From Silene latifolia (lineage: Eukaryota; Streptophyta; Magnoliopsida; Caryophyllales; Caryophyllaceae): a DNA stretch of 64,000 nt. Position numbers and translations under genes: made by a program. Below are positions 35,462 to 50,650 of the stretch, in pieces; positions within the stretch are counted from its first letter, which is position 1; each line of letters opens with the position of its first letter. Location of the stretch: assembly GCF_048544455.1 (NCBI RefSeq), contig NC_133534.1, positions 33,976,217-34,040,216 on the forward strand, written 5' to 3'. The notes beneath the pieces are model-generated. The model ran no database searches and had not been told where the DNA came from. It worked only from the letters and a program-made list of their open reading frames with translations.

Positions 35462-35648
35462 TGTTGTGAAATAAAGACTAGAGAATTGTAGAGAGAAAGT
35501 TAGAGAGAATATAGAGAGAGACAGAACTGTATATTATTCCATTATGATGGGGTATATATACACATACATTGAGGGTAAAGTTTCCATAAGATAGAATATT
35601 CTAAGATATGGACATCCATATAATATTATACTATAATATTTCATAACA
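35462..35648 (-). repeat. 3' LTR (left) of the Copia-type element
   Basis: Begins tgttgtgaaataaagactag and ends aatatttcataaca on the plus strand; 187 bp, same length as its partner. Confidence 0.9.
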
Positions 35649-38041
35649 CTCCCCCTTGGATGTCCATCACTGAAGAAGATGTCTCGTTAAAAACCTTACT
35701 AAAAAAAACCTATGGGAAAAATGCTAGAAAGGAAAAGAGTACAATAATCTTCAAACACGCATAATAATAGCTACCTCGTTAAAATCTTTCCATGGAAAAC
35801 CTAGTGGGACAAAACCATAGATAAGGAAAAAGAGTACAACTCGTGTCAACTCTCCTTGATGATTACATAACTTGATATATCTTGCAATGATTCATGCTTT
35901 GACATAACTTCTCGATTGTTGAAGTAGTACCCATTGTGGTTGGTAAACTTGAATCTTCGATCGATAGAAATCCACGACAGCTTCGATATCATATTTCTTT
36001 GAGAACTCACCGTCTGGATATAATCATTTCATAATAACTCTTGAATCTTCATTTCAAAATAATACTTCTATAATAGTGATATAGTTTCTCCTCAATAAAC
36101 GACATAACATTATATGTCTAAAACAATTGTCATCTCAACAATCACGATGACATGACTATAGCGTAATAATGCGCTTATAGTGCTACCTCATTAAAAACCT
36201 TGCTAGGAAAAACCCGTTGGGACAAAAAACCTAGTCGAAGGGAAAAAGAGTGTAGCCATCATTCCTCAATTCCTTGTATTAAGGAGAATCAATCCGATAA
36301 TTATTGAATACATCATCCAATTCCTTTGAGCTATTTTCTTTGCTAAACCACATATGTATGGATTGACATTCTCATTGTAGATTTTGACTACATTATTTTC
36401 CAATCGTTATGGTACTTCTAGACCACAAACTAATTTCACATGTTTAGCATGAAGCTCATTTACATCATTATTCTCATATGCTCAAACTTCAGGTTGAGAC
36501 AATAAGAGTTTGAATATTCCATTTTGGAAATAATCACGATAACCTTTGAATCATGTCATAGAGGTTCATAAATAATCATGAGTTCTCAAAACTCAATTAA
36601 TCAAACATCATCATTTGATGATCATTTATAAGAGGCTGTAAAATATATTTCTTGTTTTAAACATTTATCAAAGTATAACAATATAATTAACTATGTGCAT
36701 GCATATGATATGTAACTAATTCTAAATAACATTCTAAAACAATGCAATAATGTATATATATTAAACTAAGATGCAAATGATGAACATAATCTCTAAATGC
36801 ACATGACGATTACTCGAAAATGCAAACTGTACAGTTTCTTTTTCAATATTCAAACTTTCGATTGACTCCATGTCAATGGATGGACTTCAGGTCTATGAGC
36901 TCATTCATAATCATTGATTATGTGTCGACAATAAAATTGGACTTATTTATCAGATCCCCATTATCTAGTCCATTAAATTCTGCGCGCAAATGCATATCGG
37001 TTCCTTAATCATATCGATATAATTTCAACATCTCGTGATATTGTTAGTACTGAATCACTGATATCTATATATATTTGGTACCATTCCTTTTTTTATATAG
37101 GCCATCTATTATCATTCAGATATTTATGTCACCTTCGGGACATCCAAATTTCTTTACTCCATAGGAGTACCAACTGCCAAAGCTTGCCATTTTCTTATTA
37201 CTTGAAATATGTGAACCGATATGACTCTCACACTACATTTCACGTGTGGTTATTGTTCAATTTGGCAAGAAAATAATATTTTCATTACATATATTTTCTA
37301 TGACTAATGTATAGCTCGCTATAATACATATAGGGCTAATCTGTCTATAATTAAATCATAAATTTCAATGTGTGAACATATCACATTTTGATAAGGTGAT
37401 CAAAGCGGTATCATAATACATCTTCATTACCAGATGAATACCATCATTTGTAATTCCATGAACCTCTATTTGATGTATTTCATTTTGAAAACAAACCGCT
37501 GAACTTTAGGTCCAGTTGGGGCCAACATACTTGTTTGTTTTTACCAACTTATGCTTATCATTCTCCCCCTAAGGTGGTAAAAAACTATAATCACCTTAGA
37601 CCTTAATTGCTCATATCACCGATGAGAATTTATTATATGGGTATTTTTGTACAATAACAAAATATTTCGGGGAGTAACATATAATGCAGTTGAATTTTAA
37701 GTGTGATGAATCACAACGCCCAATTCGGAGACTAACGATTCCATATAATAATCAATCTGTGAGCTCCAATATTAAATAAACTCAGTATTCGTGTAATATC
37801 TTGCCTTTAATAAATTTACACGAAAGAGTTTCAGCACTTATATTTTCCTTTGAATAAACTTCAGGTTTATCAAAACGGGTATAATAAGAACCTGAATGGC
37901 CTTTATTGTCACAATTAAATCATTGCATGTCAACTTTCTGAGTTGCCTCCAATCCAGGGCAATCTTTCATAATCTATCCGGCCAGATAAATGATGTGACA
38001 TAGGATACAACAAGTGTCTCGTATATGTAGGCAAGAGTACT

Positions 38042-39672
38042 TGTAACATGGGAACCCGAGAAAGCTATGCGAGAACGTTTTCCTAACCTTTTTGATCAGG
38101 TATGTTTGGTTACGGGGACGTAACCGTTGTCTTTTTAGGGGGTAGGAGATGGTCGCGGTCGTGTTTTGTTTTGTTTGTTGTTTTGCTTTGAGTCGGGGTA
38201 ATGATTTTGTGGTGACTTGTATAGTTCCTTGGTGTTGATATATGTGGTTAGTATAGTCTTGTGGCGTAGTGTAGTGCTTTGTTTTAGAGTAGAGTGTGAA
38301 CTTCGGGACGAAGTTCTTTTTTTTAAGGGGAGAAGATTGTAACACTACGGATTTTCTTTGGTGACTACTCGACCGAGTAGAGCCTATTCGGCTGAGTAAT
38401 GCTGCTGTTGTGAGTTATTTTGGTTCTGCCGATGAATACTCGGCCGATTATAGTGAATACTCGACCGAGTAGAGGATACTCGGCCGAGTATAACTTTACT
38501 CGATCGAGTATTCGGTCTGGCGAGTATTATTTTGACGGTTTGATTAGGGAGTGTTTAAAATTATTTTATATCGCGCGTCAGTTTTCAAAACATCATTTCA
38601 ACTTCATCATTTCTACATTAACCCTAATCACTCCCTAATCACTCCCTAGTCATCCCATAGCCTTGTTGTTTGTGAAACCTTTGGAGTCCTTGCGCACAAA
38701 TCCTCATTCTACTGTTGGTAAGTTTTATTCTACGTTATTTGTATTCGTTGGGGTTACTGTATAATTGTGGAATTGGGATTATGGGGGTTGTGCAATGTGT
38801 AATTGTGTAATGTGATTATGTTATAGGAGAAGACTTCGTAGAGGAGCCTTTCTGAGTGTGTAAGTTCTTTTCCACTGTTGATTTCTAAGGTAGGGTTTCC
38901 TACTCAGTTTACTGTTCTTGTAAGACATGTTTGTTGTGATTATTGTTATCTGTTGATCATCGGAGTGTGGAGATTTTTGTGACGATGTTGGTGTGAGAGT
39001 GTTGAGATGGCTGTGACATCATGTGATTGATTGTGGTGGAGTCACTTGCGGGAGTGGCTTCACACCCTAGTTCGCCCTCCGTGGAACCCGCCACGGGAGG
39101 AGATCTGCACATTAAGGGACAGGGATTGTTGTCGCTCGTTGAGGAGCTGGACTAGGTGGGATCGGCTGCGGTCACCCACTGGCGGCGAGGATTACCTGTT
39201 GCGATGGGTAATCTGCGAGGGGCTACACACTTGAGTGTGTAGTCGATTCTTGTGTGAGAATGGAGGATTGGGAATTGGCGATGATCGGTGGATTTCTCCG
39301 TTTGTTTGTCTTAATGTTTGAGTATCCGACCCCGTGTTGTTTGTGGAATGCGGTGATCCATGCGGGGATGGTGAGAGCTTGACAGGTATTGCTAGTGTGA
39401 GCTTGGGACCTGTCTTGGGAGTACCGTCATCATCAGTCATAGCATCACCGTCTGAGTCTTAGCTTGGATTTCTTTTATAGTTAAACTTTGGAGTTGTATT
39501 TTGTAAACTAGTATTTGGATTTGGGATGTAAACTTTATGCTTTACAGTACTTTAATAAATGTGCTCAGTTCAGACGCTTTTGGTATGTACTAACCTCGGG
39601 CAACCGAGATGGTAACACACTTTCATGGTAGGGTGGTCCTGGTAAGGCACCTTGGTATGAGGGGGTGTTACA
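38042..39672 (+). mobile_element. Chromovirus-type Ty3/Gypsy remnant nested in the Copia element
   Basis: A 3' LTR of about 1335 bp (38338-39672) starts TGTAACAC and ends GTGTTACA. It is preceded by a purine tract (aaggggagaag) and a short stretch with aacttcgggacgaagttc, typical of the 3' end of Tekay/Del-type chromoviruses. The LTR start carries several palindromic actcggccgagta phrases. The string gtact flanks the remnant on both sides (38037-38041 and 39673-39677) and may be the target duplication. Most of the element is missing; fossil. Confidence 0.7.
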
Positions 39673-40863
39673 GTACTCATCAACGTTCTTTCAGGAAACA
39701 TGACCATATTACTCTTTTGAAAATGAAATTATATCTCTAACATTTCATGGTAATCTTGTATACCTCTGGTATACAACTTCTATTTATGAAACTTCTAGTT
39801 CAAAATAGGTAATAGGTAAAAACTTTGAACTTCAAGCCAAACTATTAATAAGAAATGATGTACAAATAATCGACTGAAGTATATGAAGCTATACAGGAAT
39901 TGGCAAAAGTTCAGACATACCAAAATTTGTTTAAACCGCGTAAGGAAAAGTATATACATGTTTCCAAACATATACATATATAATGATTTCCAATAAAAAT
40001 CAAATGACATGTGTCAAATTGTCTATTATATCAGGGTAAGTGTCATTAATTAGAGCTCTTATTATTTAAAGAATAAAACTTGCTTATCAAGAAAAAATTA
40101 TAAGATAGTAATTCTGTCACCACGTGAACAAAACTTGGAAATAATTTAATGAAATGATAATTTTGCAAAAAAGGTAGGACGAAGAAATTTGTTGTAACAA
40201 CTTCAAACATGAAATTTATAATAATACCCTATACACACAATGAAATTTATAATCTGCAATAAGTTAACTTTTTGTTATTACTATAAGGATAGATGTATAG
40301 ATTATCACAAGGCGCAAACACAAATAAACTAATACGTACACATGAACACATAATGGTTAAGACGATCTAGATACGTACAAATATATAGACTTAATATTTG
40401 AACTAAGACTTGGTGCATAATAGATGATTGGGTGGAAATATATATATCGAGGTAGTGGAAATATATTTCTCGTGAATAATATTATTTGACGGTAGTAAAT
40501 AATTTGGACGAACTCATCACTTCTAATCATACCTTCGTATCTCAAACAAATCTCATCACTTGGCACATCAAAGGCCATATTATTAGGCTTAACATAATGC
40601 CATGTTCAAATTTCAGATTTCATCATACTGTCCAACTTCAGGTGAATAAGAATCAGTTCAGAAATAATCTTTCCTTTCATAAAGATTCATAAAGACCGCT
40701 TTATCCATTTGAAATTCAAACGCGGTTCATAAAATTGCAGCTGTGAACTTCTGGCCACTAGTATTTACATATGGACTCCTTGCCACTTACACTTACATTT
40801 GAATGTATTGTACTGATGAGACGGTGTTAAAATTATCACACCCCTTCAAAACTTTGAACTTCA

Positions 40864-41776
40864 GATTAAAGTCATTATATGGACATATCTCCTCATCTTT
40901 GTAAAATAAATCTTTTGGAACTTCAGGTCCAACAATTATATGATATACGTCCCTTTTTTAAACTCCTTGACCACATATATGGAATTTCGGGTCCAATAGT
41001 ATACATAACTGATAAATTTTTCTATATACACCATAAATATAATTATACGTAAATAAAACTGTCAAATAAATATCAGTACTTGCAAAATTACAAGATTGCT
41101 TAATAAATTAAAATTCCAAATCTGTCATACGTATAATTCCATACGTAATTTATGTCGTTGACTTTAATGGCTGTTATTTTTTTTTCAATAGTCTCGTATT
41201 CGCAATTGTTCTTATTTAATTTGCTTAATTTATGTATAAATTAGATCGTATCTTTGTACATCTCAATAAATAATTTAATTACGGAGGATAACGGAAACGT
41301 ACCTTCATTAGCGGAATAAATTAAAGTCATTATATGGACATATCTCCTCATCTTTGTAAAATAAATCTTTTGGAACTTCAGGTCCAAAAATTATATGATA
41401 TACGTCCCTTTTTTAAACTCCTTGACCACATATATGGAATTTCGGGTCCAATAATATACATAACTGATAAATTTTTCTATATACACCATAAATATAATTA
41501 TACGTAAATAAAACTGTTAAATAAATATCAGTACTTGCAAAATTACAAGATTGCTTAATAAATTAAAATTCCAAATCTGTCATACGTATAATTCCATACG
41601 TAATTTATGTCGTTGACTTTAATGGCTGTTATTATTTTTTTTTCAATAGCCTCGTATTCGCAATTGTTCTTATTTAATTTGCTTAATTTATGTATAAATT
41701 AGATCGTTTCTTTGTACATCTCAATAAATAATTTAATTACGGAGGATAACGGAAACGTACCTTCATTAGCGGAATA
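40864..41776. repeat. 456-bp tandem duplication inside the Copia element
   Basis: Two adjacent copies, 40864-41319 and 41320-about 41776, both run from attaaagtcattatatgg to cattagcggaataaa. They differ at only a handful of positions (for example caacaattat against caaaaattat). The duplication is a recent tandem event and is not an LTR pair. Confidence 0.9.
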
Positions 41777-41837
41777 AAATAATTTAGATCTGATATGAAC
41801 CTCCTTATTATCAGATCTAAGACTCGTGCTGATAATG

Positions 41838-42024
41838 TGTTGTGAAATAAAGACTAGAGAATTGTAGAGAGAAAGTTAGAGAGAATATAGAGAGAGACAG
41901 AACTGTATATTATCCCATTATGATGGGGTATATATATACATACATTAAGGGCAAAGTTTCCATAAGATAAAATATTCTAAGATATGGACATCCATATAAT
42001 ATTATACTATAATATTTCATAACA
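41838..42024 (-). repeat. 5' LTR (right) of the Copia-type element
   Basis: 187 bp, near identical to the left LTR; followed by the CATTT target duplication. Confidence 0.9.
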
Positions 42025-42153
42025 CATTTTTTTTTTCCTAGTGCATTTGTTTGAAATTGTAGAAACTCCAATTCGAATTAGTTGTTAGTGGATCATTATT
42101 TTACCAGATTTGTTAGGCGGTTATTTAGAACAAAATGGAACTTTAATGCAATT
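42025..42153 (+). repeat. Right half of the segment shared with ROP intron 1
   Basis: The phrases gtgcatttgtttgaaa, tgtagaaactcca and aaaatggaactttaatgca match 44096-44213 in ROP intron 1 with scattered changes. Together with 35435-35461 it forms one segment of about 160 bp split by the Copia insertion. Confidence 0.75.
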
Positions 42154-42555
42154 TACATAGTATAAAAGCCAAGTTTTTTCTTGGCTTCTGATTGGCCGGT
42201 TAAGTTTCTACATGTGGGGCCCTCCATGTTTCTTATTCTATTTAATTACCTCTCTTCTCAACTCAATTTTCTATTCTTATCTCATATTCCTATTTTAATT
42301 AATTATGTTAAAACATAAGTTAAAATGTCACAATTTACATAAAATGTTGCAATTTACATACATTCAACGGGTCTAACATGTCAAGTACCTTTAATATAAT
42401 TTAAAATACAGTTGTTTATTATCTGATATTTAAATCTAATATTTATCAAATATTCGAATCTCCAAATATGGACTATTTATATTGTCACGATATTGAACAC
42501 TTAATCACGCTCAATTATATGTTCATGTATCTAATGATAACGCCTGTTATTACGA

Positions 42556-42587
42556 CCCGTGCATTTTTTGCACAGGTTTAAAACTAG
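42556..42587 (+). mobile_element. Helitron 3' terminus D
   Basis: The hairpin cccgtgcattttttgcacagg (one mismatch) is followed by tttaaaa and CTAG, then T. A possible short element of about 430 bp may begin just after the ROP-intron-like segment near 42155, but the 5' end is uncertain. Confidence 0.75.
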
Positions 42588-42672
42588 TACATATGTAAAA
42601 CCTCTTTATAAAAGACTAGCTATACTCGTATAAAAAAAGCCCTATCGACACTATTACTCAGATACTCATATA

Positions 42673-42888
42673 CTTCCTCGTCCTGGTCATTTGTTTACCT
42701 ATTCCATTTTGGGTGTCTCACTCAACTGTTTACCTATTTATTTTGGGAATGCTTTTGATAAACAATTTGATCTTCTATACTCAATTTGGTTCACTTGTCA
42801 TCAAATAATTGACCCATTTTCTCTTTTCTTGTTGTTTGTGCCAAAATAAAACGTAAATAAATGACCGAAATAAAAGAAATATTAATAA
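42673..42888. mobile_element. Diverged Stowaway-like MITE
   Basis: The left end reads cttcctcgtcctggtcattt after a TA, and the right part contains aaataaatgaccgaaataaa, its rough inverse. The interior gggtgtctcactcaactg matches that of the Stowaway at 28562. Old copy. Confidence 0.6.
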
Positions 42889-43339
42889 AGCCCCCTTTGA
42901 AATCTTTAACTTGAAAAATGAAATAACAAAGGGTTTTGACATTGCTTTGAAATTCAAAAATTTGTAATGGGTTGGTTTAACTTCTCAAGTGTTGTCCTCT
43001 TTTTAGTGATTGGAGTGGGTGAGTAAGTTGGTTTAGGTCCCCAATTACCATTTCTTTAACAAAACAAAAAAGAACAAAAAGTTATAAAAGCATAAAATAA
43101 AAAGACAAATAATAAAATAAAATCAAAAGTGTCAATATCTAGTCTTCATCTTCAAGACTTCCCCAAATCTCCAAACTCAACTCACAAACCAAACTTACTC
43201 CTTCTCTCCTAACACTCACTCCCCCTTTTAATTTCAAATTACTTTCTTTATTTCTTGTAATTTTCACTAAAATAGTGTGTTTTAAGCTAAAGAACACATC
43301 ATTTCCGGCCACCGTACGCGGCGGCTCCGGCGGTGGTGA

Positions 43340-46261
<2,922 letters not shown>

Positions 46262-47700
46262 CAAACGACTGTCACCGAAAAGACAGAATCAGGAGTACGT
46301 TATTTCATTTCGAAAAGGAGTATGTATGTTATTAAGAAGCCAGAAGTTTGTGACTGACAAAATCAGGATGCTCTTGGCAAGTACGGAGTAGCTGGTGGAT
46401 TTCTCATCTACTATATCGTTGTGTTTGTGTTTCCTAAATTGTTTTCGTTAGTGTTGTCATTTTTATGTTCCAAAACCTAGATAGATGAAATTCATTGTAA
46501 AATTTGGCTGTTGAATGAGGATATTAACTACGCTTGTGACATTGCATTGTGTTGTATTATATGTACAATTGTGACTTCTAAGGAACATTTGCTTTCTAAG
46601 AAATCTTCTTCTTGATGGGAAGTCAAATATGAAAAGAATTTGAAAAATGTAGGCAACACATGGTTTAATAATATCAACAATTTGCCGAATATATACTAAA
46701 TTTAGTTAGTAATCTCTAATCATCATCATTATCATCATAGAACATTACATAAATTAAAGTATTTTTATTACGGTGGTCGGTGGGGAAGGGTGGTTCTCGG
46801 ATGGGGGATGGAGATTCTGTTGTGTTAGGGATGAGATAGGTGTTGGGTAGGTAAATGGTGGGTGCCTCGTGGCTGTTGTGTGACTGAGGATATATGCCTT
46901 GTCTAAGAACACTTTCATATCGACATTAGAATTCCATAAATATTGTTGTGGATTTATTTACTTGGTGGGGGTGGGTATGGTGATTTTAGGGGGCGTGGAC
47001 ACAGTGGTGGAGGATGAGATTTGAAGCGTTTTTGGTTGGGGTTAGTTCAGGTTGGGGATGGGACGTGGGAATGAGGTTTAGTGTACCTAAAACTATACTC
47101 ATCAATAATTCTAGCAACACCAATGTCACCGAGTAAAAAAATATTATTTCTTACTTTTCCTCCACAACTCTCAATGTAACATTCTTTACTCCATTGATAA
47201 CTTTCATTTTACCATTATTTTATGTGGTGTAAAGACTAATATCAAAAATCATGACATTGTGAGTTGTGATTTTTTTTTCTCACTCCTCTTTTTTTATTAA
47301 TTTTTGTTTGTCTTTTGTGGAAAAAATTGTTGATGGACATAGTCTAAGATCGTATTTATTGGTGATTTTTTTCAATAGGTTAGCAACTTAAAAAGCATGA
47401 CATATACGACTCGTAACCTCCATTATATATGATAAAAGGAATTTTGGGCGTCACAAGAATTACGAAACCTTGACATTAGAATTCTTGACTCAATAATTAT
47501 CACTGTTTCTTTTTTTAAAGAAAAAAAAGACCTGTGGTCCTTGACAATTGACATAATGTCGTTGGTGAGGACAAAAAATCACCATAATGTCGTTGCTAAC
47601 TAAGAAAACAAGCAAACGATTCTTGAAACCAAGAAATCATAAAAGCATATCTATAGTAGATTAGACAGTATAGTATATAAACTATATATAATCTGGTGAT
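46262..47700. other. Intergenic stretch between ROP and bZIP genes
   Basis: The first 300 bases should hold the ROP 3' UTR. Beyond it is AT-rich sequence plus a G-rich stretch (about 46770-47070, with ggtggtcggtggggaagggt) that could be transposon debris. No gene or clear repeat terminus is seen. Confidence 0.45.
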
Positions 47701-47935
47701 TCTTGTGTTTCATACTTGACTAAAATGTCGTCATTTCTTGTAACAACACACACTACTTCTTTACGCTCTTCTAAGATTTCTCCTACCTTCTTCTTAATAC
47801 ATATACTGCAATATTATACTTTCATTTTCCACATCTATATTTTTTTCATTTCATCTCAAAGCTGGCAGAACATTTGGTGCTGTTTCTTGCATGTTTTCTT
47901 TTGTTTAAAGAAGCGCACTTAGTCGCATTACAATA

Positions 47936-47985
47936 AGAATACTTCCGTCTTAACCACTAGACTAAGACATCTTCGGTTGGTGTTC
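47936..47985 (-). mobile_element. Fragment of the same SINE family as in MCM10 intron 5
   Basis: On the minus strand the stretch reads aagatgtcttagtctagtgg then ttaagacggaag, matching the SINE head at 27089-27115 with few changes. Only the box A region is preserved. It lies in the presumed 5' flank of the bZIP gene. Confidence 0.65.
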
Positions 47986-48363
47986 CTTGCTTGTTACTGA
48001 GTAAGAATCTTAGCTTCTTTTAGCTAGTTTTGTATTTTAATTATGTTTTGTTTCTGGGTTTTGCTTAAAGTTTAGTGCTTTTTTCCTGAATCATATGTTT
48101 ACAAGGTGACAGACTGATAGGTGACTGGTTCTTCTACTCCCTCCGTCTCGATCAATTTTTTTTACTTTTGATTAAAATACCCTGGCAAAGAATAAACAAG
48201 GTAAACAGTTGTGGAATGTTTCGATTGACTTTACAAGCCTGTTTTCGGATGATTCATGATGAAAATATATACGAGTAGAAGCGTAACCTCTTGAGGGGGT
48301 CGTTCTTTTTTCAAAATGGTATGTAATTTGTGTATCTTTGTTAGATTTTGAAAGGTTGCTATA

Positions 48364-49089
48364 ATGGAAGATCATAACCTTACCAACGCCAACAACATCG
48401 ACACCAATGGGAGCAGCAAAATGTCTGTACTAAATTTTGACGACATTGATTTCCAAAACCACGAGCTACATTCTAATACAAACCTCGGTGAGATATCAAG
48501 TTGTGGGTCGATGGAATATATATTTGATGAATTGTTAAAAGACACAAACACTCATGCTTGTACTCATTTCCACACTTGTAATCCCCCAGGCCCCGAGTTC
48601 CCTCATTCACACACCTGCGTTCACATGCACACCAAAATTGTCGGTACTCCTTCAAGTAACGCTGACAGTTACGATCATGCTGATTATTCTTCTGAGTCAA
48701 GGGACCGAGGGGGCAATAGAGAAGCAGTGCGTAAGTATCGTCAGAAGAAAAAGGCATACACTGCTTCCTTGGCTAATGAGCTTGCGAGTTTGAAGGCTGC
48801 CAATCAACAATTGATTCAAAAGTTGCAGAGTCGGTCTAGTTTGGAAGCCGAGGTTGCAAGGCTCAAGTGTCTTCTTGTGGATATAAGGGGAAGAATCGAA
48901 GGCGAGATTGGCTCTTTTCCTTACCAAAAACCTGTTAAACCTCCAAATATGTATCCAAATATTCCCAACACAAACTTCCCTGGTTCTAGCAACATTGCTT
49001 GCAATGAGAACGGGAAATGCGGTCAAGATTGCGAGTTTCAGAATCTTAATTGCATGGCAGGTCTTGGATCTCCGCCTTCTTTTACTTGA
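48364..49089 (+). CDS. bZIP19/bZIP23-like: F-group bZIP transcription factor, zinc-sensing bZIP19/23-like
   Basis: In Arabidopsis bZIP19 and bZIP23 activate ZIP transporter and NAS genes under zinc deficiency, and a Cys/His-rich motif binds zinc as the sensor. The single open frame codes 241 aa from ATG 48364. The sensor motif lies at residues 66-92: C66, H68, H70, C72, then H81, H83, C85, H87, H89 (ACTHFHTCNPPGPEF, HSHTCVHMHTKI). The basic region has the N-x7-R signature (N118, R126: GNREAVRKYRQKKKA), followed by a Leu/Ile zipper to about residue 160 and the conserved CLLVDIRGRIEGEIGSFPYQ. All sensor Cys and His are kept. The protein is some 20 residues shorter than the Arabidopsis ones: it stops after GSPPSFT and lacks the basic C-terminal tail (KRKGG-type). 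In-frame codons after the stop read NTKARACA, which may be a trace of that tail. No intron interrupts the coding part. Confidence 0.95.
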   Translation: MEDHNLTNANNIDTNGSSKMSVLNFDDIDFQNHELHSNTNLGEISSCGSMEYIFDELLKDTNTHACTHFHTCNPPGPEFPHSHTCVHMHTKIVGTPSSNADSYDHADYSSESRDRGGNREAVRKYRQKKKAYTASLANELASLKAANQQLIQKLQSRSSLEAEVARLKCLLVDIRGRIEGEIGSFPYQKPVKPPNMYPNIPNTNFPGSSNIACNENGKCGQDCEFQNLNCMAGLGSPPSFT

Positions 49090-50435
49090 AACACCAAGGC
49101 TCGTGCTTGTGCTTGGAGAGAAACAAGGTTGGTTGTATATCGACAATTTGGATGTCAATAGTTGGTCATTTCTAATCTATTTCATTACCTTTATAAATAC
49201 ATGCCTAGAAATATTGAATTGAATGTAAGTTTGTACCGGTACCCGCGTACTGGAGTAAATGGCTGTTTTTGAATGAATTTTCATTTGCAAAGTAGACTGC
49301 AGGAAACTGTGAACTTGCCTGCAGGTATGTAGTAAGCATAAAAGTTGATGTTTGTTATGTTTCTTATGATTGGCAGAGTACTATATAGAGTACTTTAGAT
49401 CATCTGTACCGGTACCATAGCAGTGTACCAAGCATTGGACACGCGATATGATATGCAATTAAAGTGAAGTGTTAAAGTTAAATTAAAAAAAATTACTCTT
49501 TCATAGTTAACATTAGTCAAAATAACGGAAATTTGATAAATTATAGAGTGAGTAGATAAATATTCTCTAAATCATAATTTGATTTGAGAATAACAAGGTG
49601 TCTTCAATAAACGGCCGTCATATTAATTTTTTAAAAATTGTTGGTATGTGTAATGTACATGTGATAAGTACTATTGTGGTCTTCTATCTTTTGGGTGACT
49701 CTTAAAAGTACTCAAAAGGCAAGTGACTTTGTATAATTACTTTTGTAATAGCGAATTAATGCCTAAAAGTACTCAAGAGGCAAGTGACATTGTATAATGA
49801 CTCTTATTCTAATAGCGAATCAAAGTCAACTTTTGGTGATATTTAAAATTACTCAAGAGACAAGTGACATTATATAATTACTCTTATAATAGCGAAATCA
49901 TTTTCAACCATCATATTGAAACTAATAGTCGTAACATGTTTACATATTTTATAATTGTGAAGCATCTTTTTTTTTTTTTTTTTCCCTTGACGGTTGATAC
50001 CGTCATTAACACCTCAAAATGGATTGAAATAATGATTGAACGTTATAGGCTTATAGCTCCGTATGGATATAATGACATGTCTTAAATTTTAATAACGATT
50101 GATTATATTTATAATCTTAGAAAACAACAAAAACCATAATTTGATTAGACTAATTTCAAGTGGCCAATATTTAATGTTAATATGATAATAACCAAAAATA
50201 CATCTAAAAGCGACCTACAGACCACAGTGTACGGTCTCTAGTTTACCTGAAAAAAATGTGGGGTCTACTACTAATTGAGTCATAGAGTCTAGAGTCTTGA
50301 GTCTTGATTGATGGGCTCGGGACCTAGACTTAATAAACTGATCAACTCGGGTGATCTATCACAAGTTTGTGACGGATATATCCATCATAAAAAACACTAT
50401 TAAAGTTTTATAAGGTTCGAATTCGAGTCACATAG
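49090..50435. other. bZIP 3' flank and intergenic sequence
   Basis: The first 150-300 bases are the likely bZIP 3' UTR. From about 49620 to 49900 a phrase close to gtactcaagaggcaagtgac followed by ttgtataattac occurs three times at roughly 80-bp spacing. No gene is seen. Confidence 0.5.
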
Positions 50436-50650
50436 TATTAGGGCCGAATTAGGCCACACAATATTCGTATCATATTGCCTTGATTTTATGTGATATGATA
50501 CGGATATTGTTACGATATTGTTTCGATATTTTAGGGGTTTGTTTCCCTTTTATTAGGATACGACATTCTCTTGTAATCCTATATAAGGAGTTTCATATCC
50601 TTGAATACACACAACATTAAAACGTAAAACAACCCTTGTTCTCTTTAACA
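50436..50650 (+). repeat. 5' LTR of the young Copia element
   Basis: 215 bp, begins tattagggccgaatt and ends ctctttaaca, with cctatataaggag as a likely TATA region near 50577. Confidence 0.9.

Larger units (their letters stand above)
35462..42024 (-). mobile_element. Decayed Ty1/Copia-type LTR element with 5-bp target duplication
   Basis: Two 187-bp LTRs (35462-35648 and 41838-42024) flank the element, and the target duplication CATTT is perfect (35457-35461 and 42025-42029). Read on the minus strand, a purine-rich tract (ccaagggggag) precedes the left LTR and a primer-site-like attatcagcacgag follows the right LTR, so the element points left. Repeated phrases such as accttgctaggaaaaaccc and gggaaaaagagtgtagcc near the left end match a stretch common in plant Copia 3' regions. 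No coding domain is recognisable. The LTRs differ at only a few positions, so the insertion may be fairly recent even though the inside is noncoding. It may have been non-autonomous. Confidence 0.8.

Noticed and set aside
36918-36930. tgtgtcgacaat as a zinc-deficiency response element for the bZIP factor
   Set aside because: One base off the RTGTCGACAY consensus and buried in a retrotransposon far from any target gene.
40864-41776. 456-bp repeats as a pair of LTRs
   Set aside because: The copies are directly adjacent with nothing between them and lack TG...CA ends; it is a tandem duplication.
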